From assembly GCF_021347895.1 (NCBI RefSeq), contig NC_067124.1, positions 15,614,521 through 15,678,520 on the forward strand: 64,000 bases of DNA, given 5' to 3'. The stretch comes from Acanthochromis polyacanthus. Lineage: Eukaryota > Chordata > Actinopteri > Pomacentridae. Every line of letters begins with the position of its first letter. Position 1 is the stretch's first letter. Position numbers and translations under genes: made by a program. Below the pieces are notes generated by a model. It saw nothing but the letters and a program-made list of their open reading frames with translations. It made no database searches and was not told the DNA's origin. Positions 38,383-50,199 of this stretch are shown piece by piece.

Positions 38383-38560
38383 CAACCCAGCCGCTCAAAC
38401 AAAATAAAAAAAATCCTTTACTTAAATTACACTCAGGATCTAAAGCAGTGTCCATGCTTACCTGGTACAGCCTTTAACTCTGTTCTTCCTCCCCCTTTCT
38501 CCTCCCCTCATCACCTCATCCTCCCTCTACAAGCATCCCTCCCTCATTCCACCAGCATCA
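34001..38560. other. Non-coding block, mostly unconstrained-looking
   Basis: 34.4-36.7 kb is AT-rich with short TG runs and no motif clustering. 36.7-37.0 and 37.8-38.0 kb are slightly more balanced but give no clear candidate. A purine-rich stretch with G runs lies at 38,025-38,092, ahead of the long CA repeat. No exon recognised. Confidence 0.55.
38306..38379. repeat. Long (CA)37 microsatellite
   Basis: Seventy-four bases of uninterrupted CA, the longest simple repeat in the window. Translated frames over it are artefactual Thr-His or Cys-Val repeats. Confidence 0.98.
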
Positions 38561-39133
38561 CTCCTCTGGTTCAGTTCTCTCATTAGCAGTCCCATCACCA
38601 GTGTGCCACTAGGCCTCATTAAGGCAGCCTGAAAGCACGAGTGTACCTCTGACTTTAAAAGTCAAAGTAAAGGAGGAGCAGGTGGTGGTGCTGGTGGTGG
38701 AGGAGGAGGAGAATCCGAGGGATGAAGAGTCACCCCGGCCTGGCAGCGTAACAGAGGCTAAACACAGGAATTGTCCATCTCAGATCTTTTCATCAGGCTA
38801 ATTTTCCAGATAGAGTCTGACAGAGCAGAAGGGTTGGTGATGTGTGATTTTTATGTGTTGTTGCAGCTGAAACTAGTGCAGAGATTTTCCGTCTGATTTA
38901 TTCATAGCAGAGTTCACAGCGTAGCTTTCAAACCAGTACATCGATCTTATTTGTAGATGATTGTGACCCATGAATTAGGCACCAATGATAGAATGCAACC
39001 CAATTTACTCACATTTCAAATATGGTTGTTTCTCTTTTAGCTGGTAGTCAAACTAATTCAGTAGTGACACTTTTTTTAACTGCTACATTATTTCATTATT
39101 GTTGTGGAATGCAGTATTTGAACAAGCACATCA

Positions 39134-39157
39134 TTTTTTATTTTTATTTTTATTTTT
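39134..39157. repeat. (ATTTTT)n short tandem repeat
   Basis: About four A-plus-five-T units. Confidence 0.8.
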
Positions 39158-39189
39158 GGTAATAATTAAGTTTTGATGTCCTTCTATAT

Positions 39190-39350
39190 GTCCTGGCTTC
39201 TGTTTGAGCACCCACTGTTTCTGTCAAAGAATGGCCAGCAATGAGACACTGAGCTCATGAATCCTGATGTTATCATCACAATGATCCCAAAAGGCCTGAT
39301 TCATTAGATTTGGGATTGCGGCACTGCATAGGAATCAGACAACTTTTCAA
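39190..39350. promoter_or_regulatory. Candidate conserved non-coding element
   Basis: Contains GTTTCTGTCAAAGAATGGCCAGC, GGCCTGATTCATTAGATTTGGGATT and GAATCCTGATG. Short and repeat-free; weak enhancer-like call. Confidence 0.3.
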
Positions 39351-40589
39351 GAAAGCAGACAACTAGAGTGGAAAACAGAAAAAAACTAAAAAACAAAAAC
39401 ATGGACGCGTTTCAAAGACACTCATATATTTGTCACAAAAGTAGGGGAAATGTGTCAAATGATGCACTATAATGATGCTTCAGTACCTGAGCAGGCACTG
39501 CAATGTGACCCCAGTCATTACTTACACTGTTAGGATTTGCCAGTTAGTGGAAAATGCTCTGCCAGTACAACCTACCTCTCAGCGCTGAGCGATGAATTCC
39601 ACATTGCATGTGATGTAATGGCATTTCTCACAAACTCTAACAAAATACCCAAACTGTTTATGAGCGCCGCATCCTCATTAAGTAGAGGAGAAGAAGAGAA
39701 AAAATACTCCCTTCAAACCTCTGTGCGCTTTCAACTAATAACCAACTTAGCAAACTTCTGAAGCTCTCAAAAATAAGTTGAGGGTTCAGAGTTCTCGCAA
39801 GGCTTCAAAACCTCAAAAAAAAAAAATGTAAAACTTCTGGCGAAGCTTCTGAAGGCAGGAGTCATTTTTGCCTCATTGTTCAGAACATTTAAATGGTTCC
39901 TTTTTTCACTAAAACAACAAGAAATTACCGCGATAAACACCACCGACTTGAGTGACAAGTGATGGGGCAAGAAGGAAGGAGGACGTTTTCACATCAAGCG
40001 CAGCAAATACTGGGATTCGTCGTGACCGTGTAAATGTAACTGTTTCGTTCAGCCCTTCTGTACCTGCCTCTTTGCTCGACACTGCCCAACCACAAAATTC
40101 ATGCACATTCACCCGCCTCCCTCAACCTCCAATCCATCCTCGCTGTGAAAAGGGGTTCTCCACACTCCTGTCAGCCTGGCTCATGCCCCTCAGTCATCCA
40201 ACTCTACAGTACCTTTCCTTCCCAGCAGCTCAGTCTTTCCTTCCCTCTCTCACACCATCCGCCATTCATCCCTCTATCTATCCATCAACGGGTAGAAGGG
40301 CCCGACCGTTTCTCCCATCCTGCGTGCTTCTCCTCGGGGATCCTGTTGTGGAATCGAGAGCTGAATGGCTGCGAACGCTGAAGGGGGGGGGAGAAAAAAA
40401 AAAAAGTCAAGCCTCATTAGATTCTCATTACCTTTGCAAACTGAAAGCAACAGAGATTTTTTTTTCACTATATAATCGCAGCTGCTGAGTGCCATGGGAA
40501 TTGCAATGAACCCCCCCACCACCACCCAGCAACACACCACAACCCCCCACCTTCCCTCTTTCCTCCTACCCGCTGCCATCCTTCCTTTT

Positions 40590-40810
40590 TAACGAGTGCA
40601 CAACGAAGCATACAGATTGGCTCAGCCGGGGGAATTAAAGTTTTATTTCAATTCCAGTGGCACAATAATCCCCCGTCATTAGAATGGCCCCTTAAAGTTA
40701 AACATGCTTTGAGTTGCTCAGCTCCAGAGTCAATTTTCTTGCTCCTTCAACAACAAGTGGCAAGTTTTACAAACCTGTCATGTCTTATTACCAGCAAGGC
40801 ACTTTTTTTA
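40590..40810. promoter_or_regulatory. Candidate conserved non-coding element
   Basis: Contains GGGGGAATTAAAG, GGCACAATAATCC, CGTCATTAGAATGG and GAGTCAATTTTC, repeat-free. Bounded by C-rich low-complexity DNA on the left. Looks like an enhancer core. Confidence 0.4.
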
Positions 40811-43156
40811 GAGGTATCTAATGATCTCCCCTCTTCCACCTCCTAGTTTTTGTTTATTCTTTTTAATAGTGTTCTTTTTCTGCTCCTCAGACTGTCAGTC
40901 TCATCTGCATTTTACCTCCTCCCTCCCTCCGAACACACTTACAACCAGCGCTGGCCCACCCAAGGGAGTCTCTGTGTTTAAGTATGTGCTTGAACTGGGG
41001 AATCCACACACACACACGCATTCTCAGCTACAACAATCTTACAGCACAATACAAAGCCGGCGTTGATGCTAAGTAAATTAGAAAACAGACAAGAAGGAAA
41101 ACAACACATCACCATAAGCACAAATACCCAGAGGAAACCATTTATTACCAAAGCTCGTCGCTGATATCGCCAGAAAATAAAGTCAGAAATGGAATTACTG
41201 TTGATATATTTAGCTGCTGGAGCTGGAAGTGGCAGCATGTATGTGGCTTTGTGTATGTTTTGGGGGCAGAAGTGAGCTGCTTGTGTACACAGGATTGTCG
41301 TACTAATTCTTGAGAAGAGTTTTCTAACCATTAAGTAGGTCAGAGGGTTGAGCAGATGTGACGATTTTTCCTGCAGAACAAAAGGCAGACGTAATTCCCT
41401 TTATTGTTCCGTAAACTCAAAATGCCGCCTTCAAAGGACAGGCGTCATGTTGCAAAAGCACTGAAGCCAAAAGCCCTTGATGTAAACAGACTGAGCCCAA
41501 CAAACTCTCAGTCACTTTAAGCTCTCGTACATAATGAGAATTGAAACAAAACACACACACATTAGAGTGACATTAACACCATATTTAATCTCATCGGTGA
41601 GCCTTGTTTACTATCGGATCCTGTGTGTGACCTGCTTCAGCTTTACTTTAAATGAAGGAAAAGGAGTTGACAACTATGCAGTCAAAGAACTCAGAGGGTC
41701 CCAGTGCATTTGTTTGTCATGTAGCCTTCCTCTTTGTTCATATCTATCCGTACTGAAAAAACTAAGCTAAGACATGCAATATCAAAGGTCGCTGCAGCAA
41801 ACTGATTGAAAGTGAAGTTTTTACCTCAGACAATGAAGTATATGAGGTTATTTTGGGAAGAAGTGCTCTTTTCAAGCTTTTTTAGATATATAGACAGTAG
41901 ATACAAGCCTTAGTTTATTGCAGCCTCCTTCAAAATACATCATAATGACTGAATGAAAGACGTGCATTTTCAAAAAATAAGCTTTTCACCAAGAAAATAA
42001 AACTCCTTCGTCTTCAATTTGCTTTTTCAGCCATGAGTGTATGGAACTCTAACTCGCTAACTTAACTGAAAGATCAATTTAAGACTTTCTCCGTCGCCAC
42101 AAACTAAAATTTGCACGAGATGGGACCCGCAGACAAGTTGAAAACCCAAATCTTGCAGTTGAATTACTGTTGCTAAGATACCTGCCACCCATCCGTCCAC
42201 CTCTGCCAATATGGTCACGTCATGCAAGCACAGAAAGAGAAGTGGTGGAGAAACAAAGCCCATAATACATGAGAGAGCGAGAAAAATGGGAGAAAAGACA
42301 AAAAAAAACCCCAGCACAAATGACAAAGAAGTCTTACACACAAACACAAACAAAGGAAGAAAGAAGTCACATTAGAGTTCAACCATCTTAACTAAACAGT
42401 CAGGCTGGTAGTTGGGATGGTAAATTGGGTTTGGTTTCTTTGTGGGGTATCAAAATAAGATTATCCCCTTACAGTTCAAGGCCACCTTTCACTCACGCTC
42501 CCATAATCCCTCATGGGTCACTGAATGCACAGAAACATAGAATTAGGTTGTACAGATTGAATCCTACCAATTTCTTCTTAGCACATACAACTCCCGAACA
42601 ACATGCGGCGGCATGCTATTAAAAGTGAAATCTTACACAATAAGCACATGCAATCTAGTTATCTGTGGTTGTGTTTTTTTGCTTTTCAAAAAGTAGAAAT
42701 AAATATTCATAAACCCTTGGTAGTGTATAATTATTGAATTTCACCGTCAAAATAGGTCAAACACCTTGCCCTGAATTGAGGAAACACCTATGTGACATTT
42801 TCCTTTTTGTTCTGACACCATTCCGTCCAAACTACACAAACTTGAAAAGGGGTCTCTGTTCTGTTTGCTGTATGTCTTTGTGAAAACCCTCCAGGATCCT
42901 GATCAGTCCCATATGCTGAGGTGACGCTTAAACATGCTGCTGATCCACCCCAGAGCAGTTCTTTTACCTTTTTCTCTTCTTACTCTTTTAGGGAATGAGA
43001 AGAAAGTCCGAAACACAAATTAAATGTTGTCCTCACCTCAACACATTTTATTACAGTACAAACTCGCCACTATTTCGTTGGTAAAAACAAGGGAAAAAAG
43101 TACGTTTCTTCTGTGTGTATCTCTGAACTTTCTGTGCTTTTTCCTATTGGATTGTA

Positions 43157-43174
43157 TTTTTTTTTTTTTTTTTT
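43157..43174. repeat. Poly-T run (18 T)
   Basis: T homopolymer just upstream of an AG and a GTGAGT donor-like string; see findings. Confidence 0.9.
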
Positions 43175-43189
43175 ACTCGATAAACACAG

Positions 43190-43360
43190 GAGGTGAGTGT
43201 TCTTACCTCCACATTTATATCAGTGCCTGGAACCCAGTGAACCACAGCCTATCTGGGAACAAATGAAGAGAGAGGGCCAGGTGATTAATGAAGTGGCCCA
43301 CGATAGCAAACTGACTCTGATAACGGTTTCTCTTGCAAATAATAAATTACAAACCGAAAA
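43190..43360. promoter_or_regulatory. Candidate conserved non-coding element
   Basis: Contains CCAGGTGATTAATGAAGTGG, GATAACGG and GCAAATAATAAATTAC, repeat-free. GGTGATTAATG is a good homeodomain-type site. Confidence 0.3.
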
Positions 43361-44589
43361 TTCTTCTTGGAAAAATAGGAGGTATGAGGGTATATAAGGA
43401 AAACCATGGAGAGCGAGGGGGGAAGATACAGCAGGGGTGGAGAGAGAAATAAAAAAAGAAAGGTAGACAGACCCTGTTGTTTAAAGGTAGTTAAATAAGT
43501 CACAAAAACTAATATAGGCACAGACGGTAGCTTTGTTTCTATGCCATGTATTTCTATTCCTACTTTCTTTTTTGCTCATTTTCCATTTTATTTATTGTTT
43601 CTATCAAAAACCTACATGTTTATAATATATATTTGTGTATTTGGTCCATATCATGCTGTGAAACCACATCTGTAGGTCCTCCTCTGATTGTACTTTTTCT
43701 CTGAAGCTGATATTTCGTCTGAGACTCAGCAATTTGAATCCCTTTTTAATGACATGCTTCATAGCCATTGTTTCTGTAAGAGGCTAAAGTGGAAACAGAA
43801 ATTAAGACGAAATCTCTCAATTTATGTGTTGGTTCTGAAAGATGCTAGTTTTTTTTTTATATATATAATTTCGTACTTATGTCCGTGTGATTGAATCTAA
43901 TGTTTGGAAAAAAGAGTCAGTTTTGCAAAAATCCTATTTATTTTTAGTGGCGCTATTGTTTGACTTTCATTTCAATCTACAGTATCTATGTGCATTGACA
44001 GTAGTGGGGTTAGGTAATGGCTGGGAAAAGGTGAAGGAAAGACTTTCATTACAGTAAAGGAAAAGGGAAACGTGAGCTGCATGTTGGAAGGAAACTTTGA
44101 AAATTGGATTTGCAACACGCCCATCCACCAGACCTCACTATATACATAGAACACTGCTTACTGTACTGGCAATGAATGTTGGCATTGAACCTAGAAATAT
44201 GAGGTTTGGAATCATCCAACGTGAATTTAATTCCTACGACATTTGGTTGAAATAATACGTTCACAATGCACCATCTGTGACTTTTTGGGTTTGCAAAACT
44301 AGATGAGCTTTTATTGCCTCCTCATCATATAGGAAGGTCAAGATAAAAAAAAAAAAACATTGTGACATTTATTCATTTTGGAACAAAGACCAAGAATATG
44401 AAGAAATGGAGCACATGCTGGTGTCCGTTGTGTAACTTGTTGTGCTTGTCGTGTAAGATGTTTGCTAATGCCTGATAGCACTGGCCCTACCATGCTACAG
44501 ATAGAAAAAAGTAGAGGAGAGAAGAAAGAGAAAGATGCAGAAAAAGCCAATGAAGACAGATTCTGCACTCTGATTGAAAAAGAAGCAAC

Positions 44590-44790
44590 TGTGACAGCAT
44601 CACCTTGGGCCCCGGGCCCCTGCAGCACACCACACTGCAGCAACCAGAGGAAGCTGCCAGGCCCACAGAAGCCTTGGAGGTAATTAATCATTTTATCCTG
44701 AAGCCTGTCAAGATACGGCTCACTCTGTCTCACTCCCTTTGCTGATCTCCCTGTCAATTATATGTCCAGACAATTCAACAACCTCTCAGT
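44590..44790. promoter_or_regulatory. Candidate conserved non-coding element, GC-rich left half
   Basis: GGGCCCCGGGCCCC near 44,609 is followed by CAGCACACCACACTGCAGC and then GGTAATTAATCATTTTATCC. The GGAGGTAATTAATC string combines a donor-like and a homeodomain-like sequence. No exon frame is convincing. Confidence 0.35.
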
Positions 44791-45060
44791 CGGTCGTTCG
44801 GCCTCTCGCTCACACTCCAAACTGCCATCTGTAATAGTTTAAAATGTTACTTTGAACCTATCCACGGTTCAGGATACTGGACTGCTGACTGTTTTGCTTA
44901 GTTTCAGATTGCTTCTAAGGAAGAAGGTGTGAAGAATATTATTTTGTTCAACCGCACACCAAAAACTAAGAAAATTAAAAATATGAGAATAGTCAACTCA
45001 GCGGCCACAAAATGACATTTCTAGAACTTAAATTGCATTCTTGATTACAGTTCGAGGGAA

Positions 45061-47212
45061 ATTTTTTGACTGGATTGTGTTTGTTCAGCATATCTTTGCC
45101 ACTGATTTTATTGCCTTGTTGCCTCTCCAATCATATGTTAAGATGGGGCAGGACTAAGATCTGTATTTTAACCGTAACCGTAAATTTCACTAAACTTGGC
45201 AAACCAGTGCATAAACTTAACCAAACTTTGAACAAGTTATTATTGTGAAAGTGTCAACCAACGTGTGATATCTTTGTTAACCTACCACATGGTTTTAGTG
45301 TCTAAGCGTTACCAAGAATCCAGTGAAAATGAAACGTTAGACTGAGAACAATCCAAACCACATCCTCCTTTATAAAAATCCTGTGCCATCTCATCAAAAT
45401 ATATCTGTATAAAAATGAAATTGCGTTTTTACATGTATTTAGAATTGTTATTTTGTGAAGATGGGGTTGGAATCGTCTCCAAAATGGTTGCAACAACCAG
45501 ACAATGAAAAAAGTAAGGCCTTGGTGAGTTCTGACACTCCAGTTTGTATTTACACTGTGAAGCTGTACTCAGGCTACCTCGATGATAATTTATTTCTGTT
45601 TAAAATGACAGCCGCCTTGGTCCAGATGAGCATTCACCACGGATTCAGGAAGAATTTCTATTCATGCTAACATCCTTGAAATCACATATCATATCCTAAA
45701 GATTCACATACACTGTGTGAAGAAGAAAACAGAAGTCAAACATTGGCCAAAGTAAGACCAAAAATTCTTGTGCTTGTTCTCACGATGAGGTGGACCTTTT
45801 AATGAAAACAAGTAACATCGGCTTATGTCCTTACTGAAAAGTGCCATGAGATATGAGCCCGATGAATCAGGACAGGTAGTGCCTGATAGGACCAAGACAA
45901 AGCAAACATGCAGCGTCTGTGCCATCGTTTCCAAAAACTAAAATGAGTCAGCAGCATATCCAAAAGTCTTCAGTTTAGGGAACCTGAAATGCCAGAGAAG
46001 TGTGGTTGCCAGGTGTAAATACGTGCAAAAGAGTTCCATTTTAAAACAAAAAGATGTGTTGGTTTGGATTTAGCCTCAGAGAAACATACCAAACAGTCCT
46101 TACAGTGCACTTTTTTCTAACTTGGAGCTGGGTGTGACATGCTTTAAATGTTAATTCCCTCTCCACCTTCTACCAGAAAACATTTTGTCTGGAAAACTGC
46201 ATGAATCTCAATCATCCTAGCCCCTGTAAGTCCTGCGCCGGGCCTCGACAGGCTGCCCAGAGCTGCTGTGTGACCTGGAGGGCTGGTCCCAGTGGTCGTC
46301 CCCTGTCTTCCAATTACTACAAACAGCCTCATTCAGAACCTGCCTCACCACTTCCATACTGCTCTCATTCACTTCTCTCTGCTGTGAGCTTTTCTCTCTC
46401 TGTGTGTGGTGTGTTTTCTTTCCTCTTTCTCCAGCCTTTTCGCTCCTTGTTCTCCGTTCGCCCTCCATCCTTCCTCTCCTCCCTCTAGCCTCCATGCCTA
46501 CATCCCTGCTCGTCCTCCAGGGAGCGGGTGCAGTACTAGAGCTGCTGCTGTGCTTGCCAAGAACAGATGTCCAAGAAATACCAGTCCAGTGAGAGAAAAG
46601 GAGTGAGAGAGAAAGAGAGAGGAAGCACATGGAGGCAGATTAGGTGAACCATAGGATCTGTTAGTGCCGTCTGGAAATGTGGGATTCCATTCAGAGATTT
46701 GAAAACCTGTGTTGCTAAGCTTATGGTTTCTGTGTTCCTACAACAGTTGGGATTATTATTATTATTATTTTTACTAACAAAGTTTTCAGTAGTAAAGGTG
46801 AAAATCAAAAAGTTGCTGATTGGCCTGAATTACAGAAATTATTACGTGAACTGTGATGGAGCCAAAGAATGGCTTTTCAAAGTGACAAAAGTCACAGTTT
46901 GCCCACCATGACTTTAGATTCTTGCAACTTTGTATCTGGTAAGATGGAAACGGGGCTGGAGTGGGATTCATTTTCTGCCCTGGATTTTCCTCAGACCGGC
47001 CCAATTTAGATCATGACCTATTACTATTAAAATCATGTAATTCCAGCTTTGCATGTTAAGTCTACTATAGTGCACTGTTCTGCAAAGTCTTGTAATTCAG
47101 TGTGTTTTTCCTAAAATATTTCCAATTCAGTGCAAGTAAGGGTTGCTTCACAATGTGTGCTTCAACATGACTGCACATCTCCAACATTATTCTTTACAAC
47201 AATATCAGAATC
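45061..47212. other. Non-coding block upstream of the Tc1 element
   Basis: 46,200-46,640 is GC- and CT-rich with several overlapping ORFs on both strands, none recognisable. The part at 46,300-46,365 (CCAATTACTAC and AACAGCCTCATTCAG) might be a short conserved segment. An (ATT)n repeat lies at about 46,752-46,770. Otherwise nothing notable. Confidence 0.55.
46752..46770. repeat. (ATT)n microsatellite
   Basis: About six ATT units. Confidence 0.9.
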
Positions 47213-47510
47213 TACACTCAGCAAAAACATAGATGGAACACTTTTGTTTATGCTCCCATTTTTTATGAGATGAACTCAAAGATCTAAAACTTTTTCCACA
47301 TACACAATATCACCATTTCTCTCAAATATTGTTCACAAATCTGTCTAAATCTGCGATAGTGAGCACTTCTCCTTTGCTGAGATAATCCATCCCACCTCAC
47401 AGCTGTGCCATATCAAGATGCTGATTAGACACCATGATTAGTGCACAGGTGTGCCTTAGACTGCCCACAATAAAAGGACACTCTGAAAGGTGCAGTTTTG
47501 TCACAGCACA

Positions 47511-48798
47511 ATGCCACAGATGTGACAAGATTTGACAGCAGGAATGTCAACCAGAGCTGTTGCTGGTGTATTGAATGTTCATTTCTCTACCATAAGCCGT
47601 CTCCAAAGGCGTTTCAGAGAATTTGGCAGTACATCCAACCAGCCTCACAACTGCAGACCCAACAAGTCCTCCAATTCATACGACCGCATCGGTCGTTTGC
47701 ACCGTGCACCGGAATACGACCTATGCGGTCGTATGAACGTTTGCGCCCCTACGGGGAAAACGAACGCATTACGGGATTTAATTCGCGAAACGGCTTTTCC
47801 GTCGCAAAACGGCTTTTTTCTCACTTTCCCAACATGTTTTTAGGCTTATGGTTAAGGTTAGGGTTAGGGATGGGGACAGGGATAGTGTTAGATAAAAGTT
47901 TGTTCATGATGACGTTTCACCTGCGACTCCAGAGTGTCGATATTTACTCAACCGCCAGAGGTCGCATAGTCAAAACGTAACACTGGGTCGTAATACGGGC
48001 GTGTACAGACGACATATGTGGTCGTTTTTGGTTTGAGGACAGGCTCGCAGACCACATGTAACCACACCAGCCCAGGACCACATCCAGCATGTTCACCTCC
48101 AAGATGGTCTGAGACCAGCCACTCGAAGAGCTGCTGAAACAATCGGTTTGCATAACCAAAGAATTTCTGCACAAACTGTCAGAAACCATCTCAGGAAAGC
48201 TCATCTGCATGCTCATCATCCTCATCGGGGTCTCGACCTGACTCCAGTTCGTCGTCGTAACCGACTTGAGCGGGCAAATGCTCAAATTTGATGGCGTCTG
48301 GAACGTTGGAGAGGTGTTCTCTTCACGGATGAATCCCGGTTTACACTGTTCAGGGCAGATGGGAGACAGCGTGTGTGGCGTCGTGTGGGTAAGCGGTTTT
48401 CTGATGTCAATGTTGTGGATGGAGTGGCCCATGGTGTCGGTGGGGTTATGGTATGGGCAGGCGTCTGTTATGGACGAAGAACACAGGTGCATTTTATTGA
48501 TGGCATTTTGAATGCACAGAGATACGGTGACGAGATCCTGAGGCCCATTGTTGTGCCACACATCCAAGAACATCACCTCATGTTGCAGCAGGATAATGCA
48601 CGGCCCCATGCTGCAAGGATCTGTACACAATTCTTGGAAGCTGAAAACGTCCCAGTTCTTGCATGGCCAGCATACTCACCGGACATGTCACCCATGGAGC
48701 ATGTTTGGGATGCTCTGAATCGGCGTATACAACAGCGTGTACCAGTTCCCGCCAATATCCAGCAACTTCGCACAGCCATTGAAGAGGAGTGGACCAAT
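47511..48798 (+). pseudogene. Tc1 transposase pseudogene (DD34E triad still readable)
   Basis: The ATG at 47511 is followed by an in-frame TGA at 47523-47525. The helix-turn-helix part (AVAGVLNVHFSTISRLQRRF, 47559-47620 region) is intact up to the insertion. Beyond the insertion the frame continues, has a second TGA at 48289-48291, and then encodes the catalytic domain. Asp codon 48328-48330 lies in LFTDESRF, Asp 48592-48594 in QQDNARPH and Glu 48697-48699 in PMEHVWDAL. The last two are separated by 34 residues, the Tc1 signature. Taking out 394 bp (element plus one target copy) leaves the two halves in the same frame, so the gene was already without frameshift when hit. The C-terminus is replaced by about 45 unrelated codons ending at 48936. 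Confidence 0.9.
47660..48045. mobile_element. Non-autonomous DNA element (MITE-like) inside Tc1
   Basis: A foreign segment of about 386 bp splits the Tc1 transposase. It is flanked by TGCAGACC (47652-47659) and CGCAGACC (48046-48053), an 8-bp target duplication whose single difference is a CpG-type change; 8 bp suits hAT-like elements, though a 7-bp perfect reading is also possible. The ends share GTCCTC in inverted orientation. Inside the left end, CATACGACCGCAT (47677-47689) is exactly inverted at 47723-47735, and ACGACC/GGTCGT recurs at both ends. The centre has GGTTAGGGTTAGGG (near 47857). It encodes nothing. The family is not identified. Confidence 0.75.
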
Positions 48799-50189
48799 CC
48801 AGCTTCAGCTCCAGAGACGGCAGCCAGGACGAGTCAACGGAGGCCGGGTGGACGAAGGCATGCAGCTGGGTACAATCCAGAAAACAACAGAGGAGGAGTG
48901 CAGCGGCCCAAGGCCAGAACAAACAGAGTAGCATAGTATGTCTCTGAGAAAACATCATAGTACAGCCTTTGGTAAAAAAAAAACAAAAAAAAACGACATC
49001 ATATACATGGTATATTGTACAAATAACAAGTCAAAGGAAAGACACTTACATTGTAGAATTGTAGTAATTGTGGGCTGACTGATTTACTGATAATCTAGAT
49101 CAGTATTTTATTATTCTCAGTATTTTATTTTTTACTGATTTACGGTAATAAATCAATTTAAAAATGGCTCTACTTTGGCCCTGAACCTTTATCTACTTGT
49201 GGTCGCTCTGTCTTCTGGAGTGATTTGATTGGTTATACGTCACGAATAAAACTCCTTTAACTTAACTCTGTAAACAAAACAAAAACATATCAACAAAGTT
49301 TTCTGTTAGTTTGTGTTCTAAGTTTAACTCCAAGATTTTAAATACTTTAATTTACTGCAAATGAAAATCTCCTCCAAATGTCTCACTATTAATCATTATC
49401 AGCCTTAAAAACCCACAAAACACCCATCTATACTTGACCACACTTAGTACAGTCCGTTTCCCCTTCTATATATCTGCTTGGAATCTTCCACTTCCTGTTT
49501 GTCAAAGTGGCCTTCTACCTGGTTTTGTTGGAGCTCATGCAGCAAACATTTTGGGTAACTGCACTTTAATATGGATGGATGACACTGAATTAGAGTCTGT
49601 TTTAATGAGACTGAGTTCAGATGTGTAGCTCTGTCATTAAATAGTAAACTGTTTCTCAGAATTCACAGAGAAAAGTTTTGAGAAAATGTTTGCTAGGTTA
49701 GCGTCCCACATCTTTGGCTCAGCTGAAGCTAACTGCTAACTTTAGTGAAAAAGTTGCCAATTTCTGCACATTCGACTGTGTCTGTTTCCAGAACTTTCCT
49801 CTTTTTAATTCTTGCCTTCTTCGCACCACCCTTGCTCTTCCTGTTTTCCTTTCAAACCCCTCTGACCGCTTGCATGGACGTGTTACGTCACGGTGCATCT
49901 GCAAATCAACAACAAAAAAAAGAGCTGCCAGTGGAGGCAGTCCAGGAACAGCGGTAGCAGCATAATGATTAACCCAGTGCCATGACTGAACACCGGCCCA
50001 AAGAAAAGTTAACACAGGCCCTCGCGGCCCAAACATCAGACCGGCCCACCGGGAATTGTCCCAGTCTTCCCAATTAGCCATGCCGGGCCTGGATGGAAAC
50101 GTCCAAGAAAAAACTAAAGACAAGCTTCATGAATAAGAAGCCAGTGAGGGATTGTGTCCATAGAATGAAGTAGCTTCTAATAGTAGTCG
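48799..50189. other. Non-coding block between mobile elements
   Basis: Sequence immediately after the Tc1 break (48799-48936) stays open in the transposase frame but is unrelated to transposase. 48,975-48,995 is an A-rich run. 49,060-49,190 and 49,640-49,960 have the look of old dispersed repeats (for example GCTGAAGCTAACTGCTAAC), without clear ends. TTACGTCAC, a CRE-like site, is at about 49,883-49,891. Confidence 0.45.
49985..50100. repeat. Probable fragment of a dispersed fish repeat
   Basis: The GGCCC-rich segment containing CGGCCCACCGGGAATTGTCCC and CAATTAGCCATGCCGGGCC resembles a repeat I recall from many fish genomes. No ends or target duplications can be seen. Class unknown. Confidence 0.4.
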
Positions 50190-50199
50190 AGTAAAGCAC

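Larger units (their letters stand above)
38561..45060. other. Non-coding block with enhancer-like segments
   Basis: No exon is defended here. 39,950-40,480 and 40,500-40,580 are C/T-rich and give long but low-complexity ORFs. A strong acceptor-like sequence ends at about 40,889 with an open frame of about 30 codons after it, but no donor. 41,300-42,960 shows nothing notable. Confidence 0.55.
47213..48798 (+). mobile_element. Fish Tc1-like DNA transposon, 3'-truncated and interrupted
   Basis: The left end begins at a TA (47213-47214) with ACACTCAGCAAAAACATAG, the terminal repeat type of a common fish Tc1 family, and continues through the family's untranslated region to a transposase start at 47511. 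Similarity stops at about 48798 inside the transposase. The last transposase codons and the right inverted repeat are absent downstream, so the copy cannot be mobilised as a unit. A second element of about 386 bp is inserted at about 47660. Family recognition rests on memory of the fish consensus; a library search would give the exact name. Confidence 0.9.

Noticed and set aside
38142..38477. ORFs across the CA repeat on both strands
   Set aside because: Thr-His and Cys-Val dipeptide runs are direct products of the microsatellite.
39952..40488. 178-codon plus-strand ORF
   Set aside because: Pro/Ser-rich translation of a C/T-rich low-complexity stretch; no domain or homolog recognised.
40870..40990. 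Strong splice acceptor (pyrimidine tract and CTCAG) followed by an open frame of about 30 codons
   Set aside because: No GT donor in a sensible place and the peptide resembles nothing known.
46217..46630. Overlapping ORFs on both strands, possible exon
   Set aside because: GC- and CT-rich composition explains the open frames; no consistent splice sites or known protein motif.
47850..47875. TTAGGG-like repeats suggesting interstitial telomere
   Set aside because: Only two to three units, embedded in the MITE-like element; similar stretches occur in fish DNA elements.
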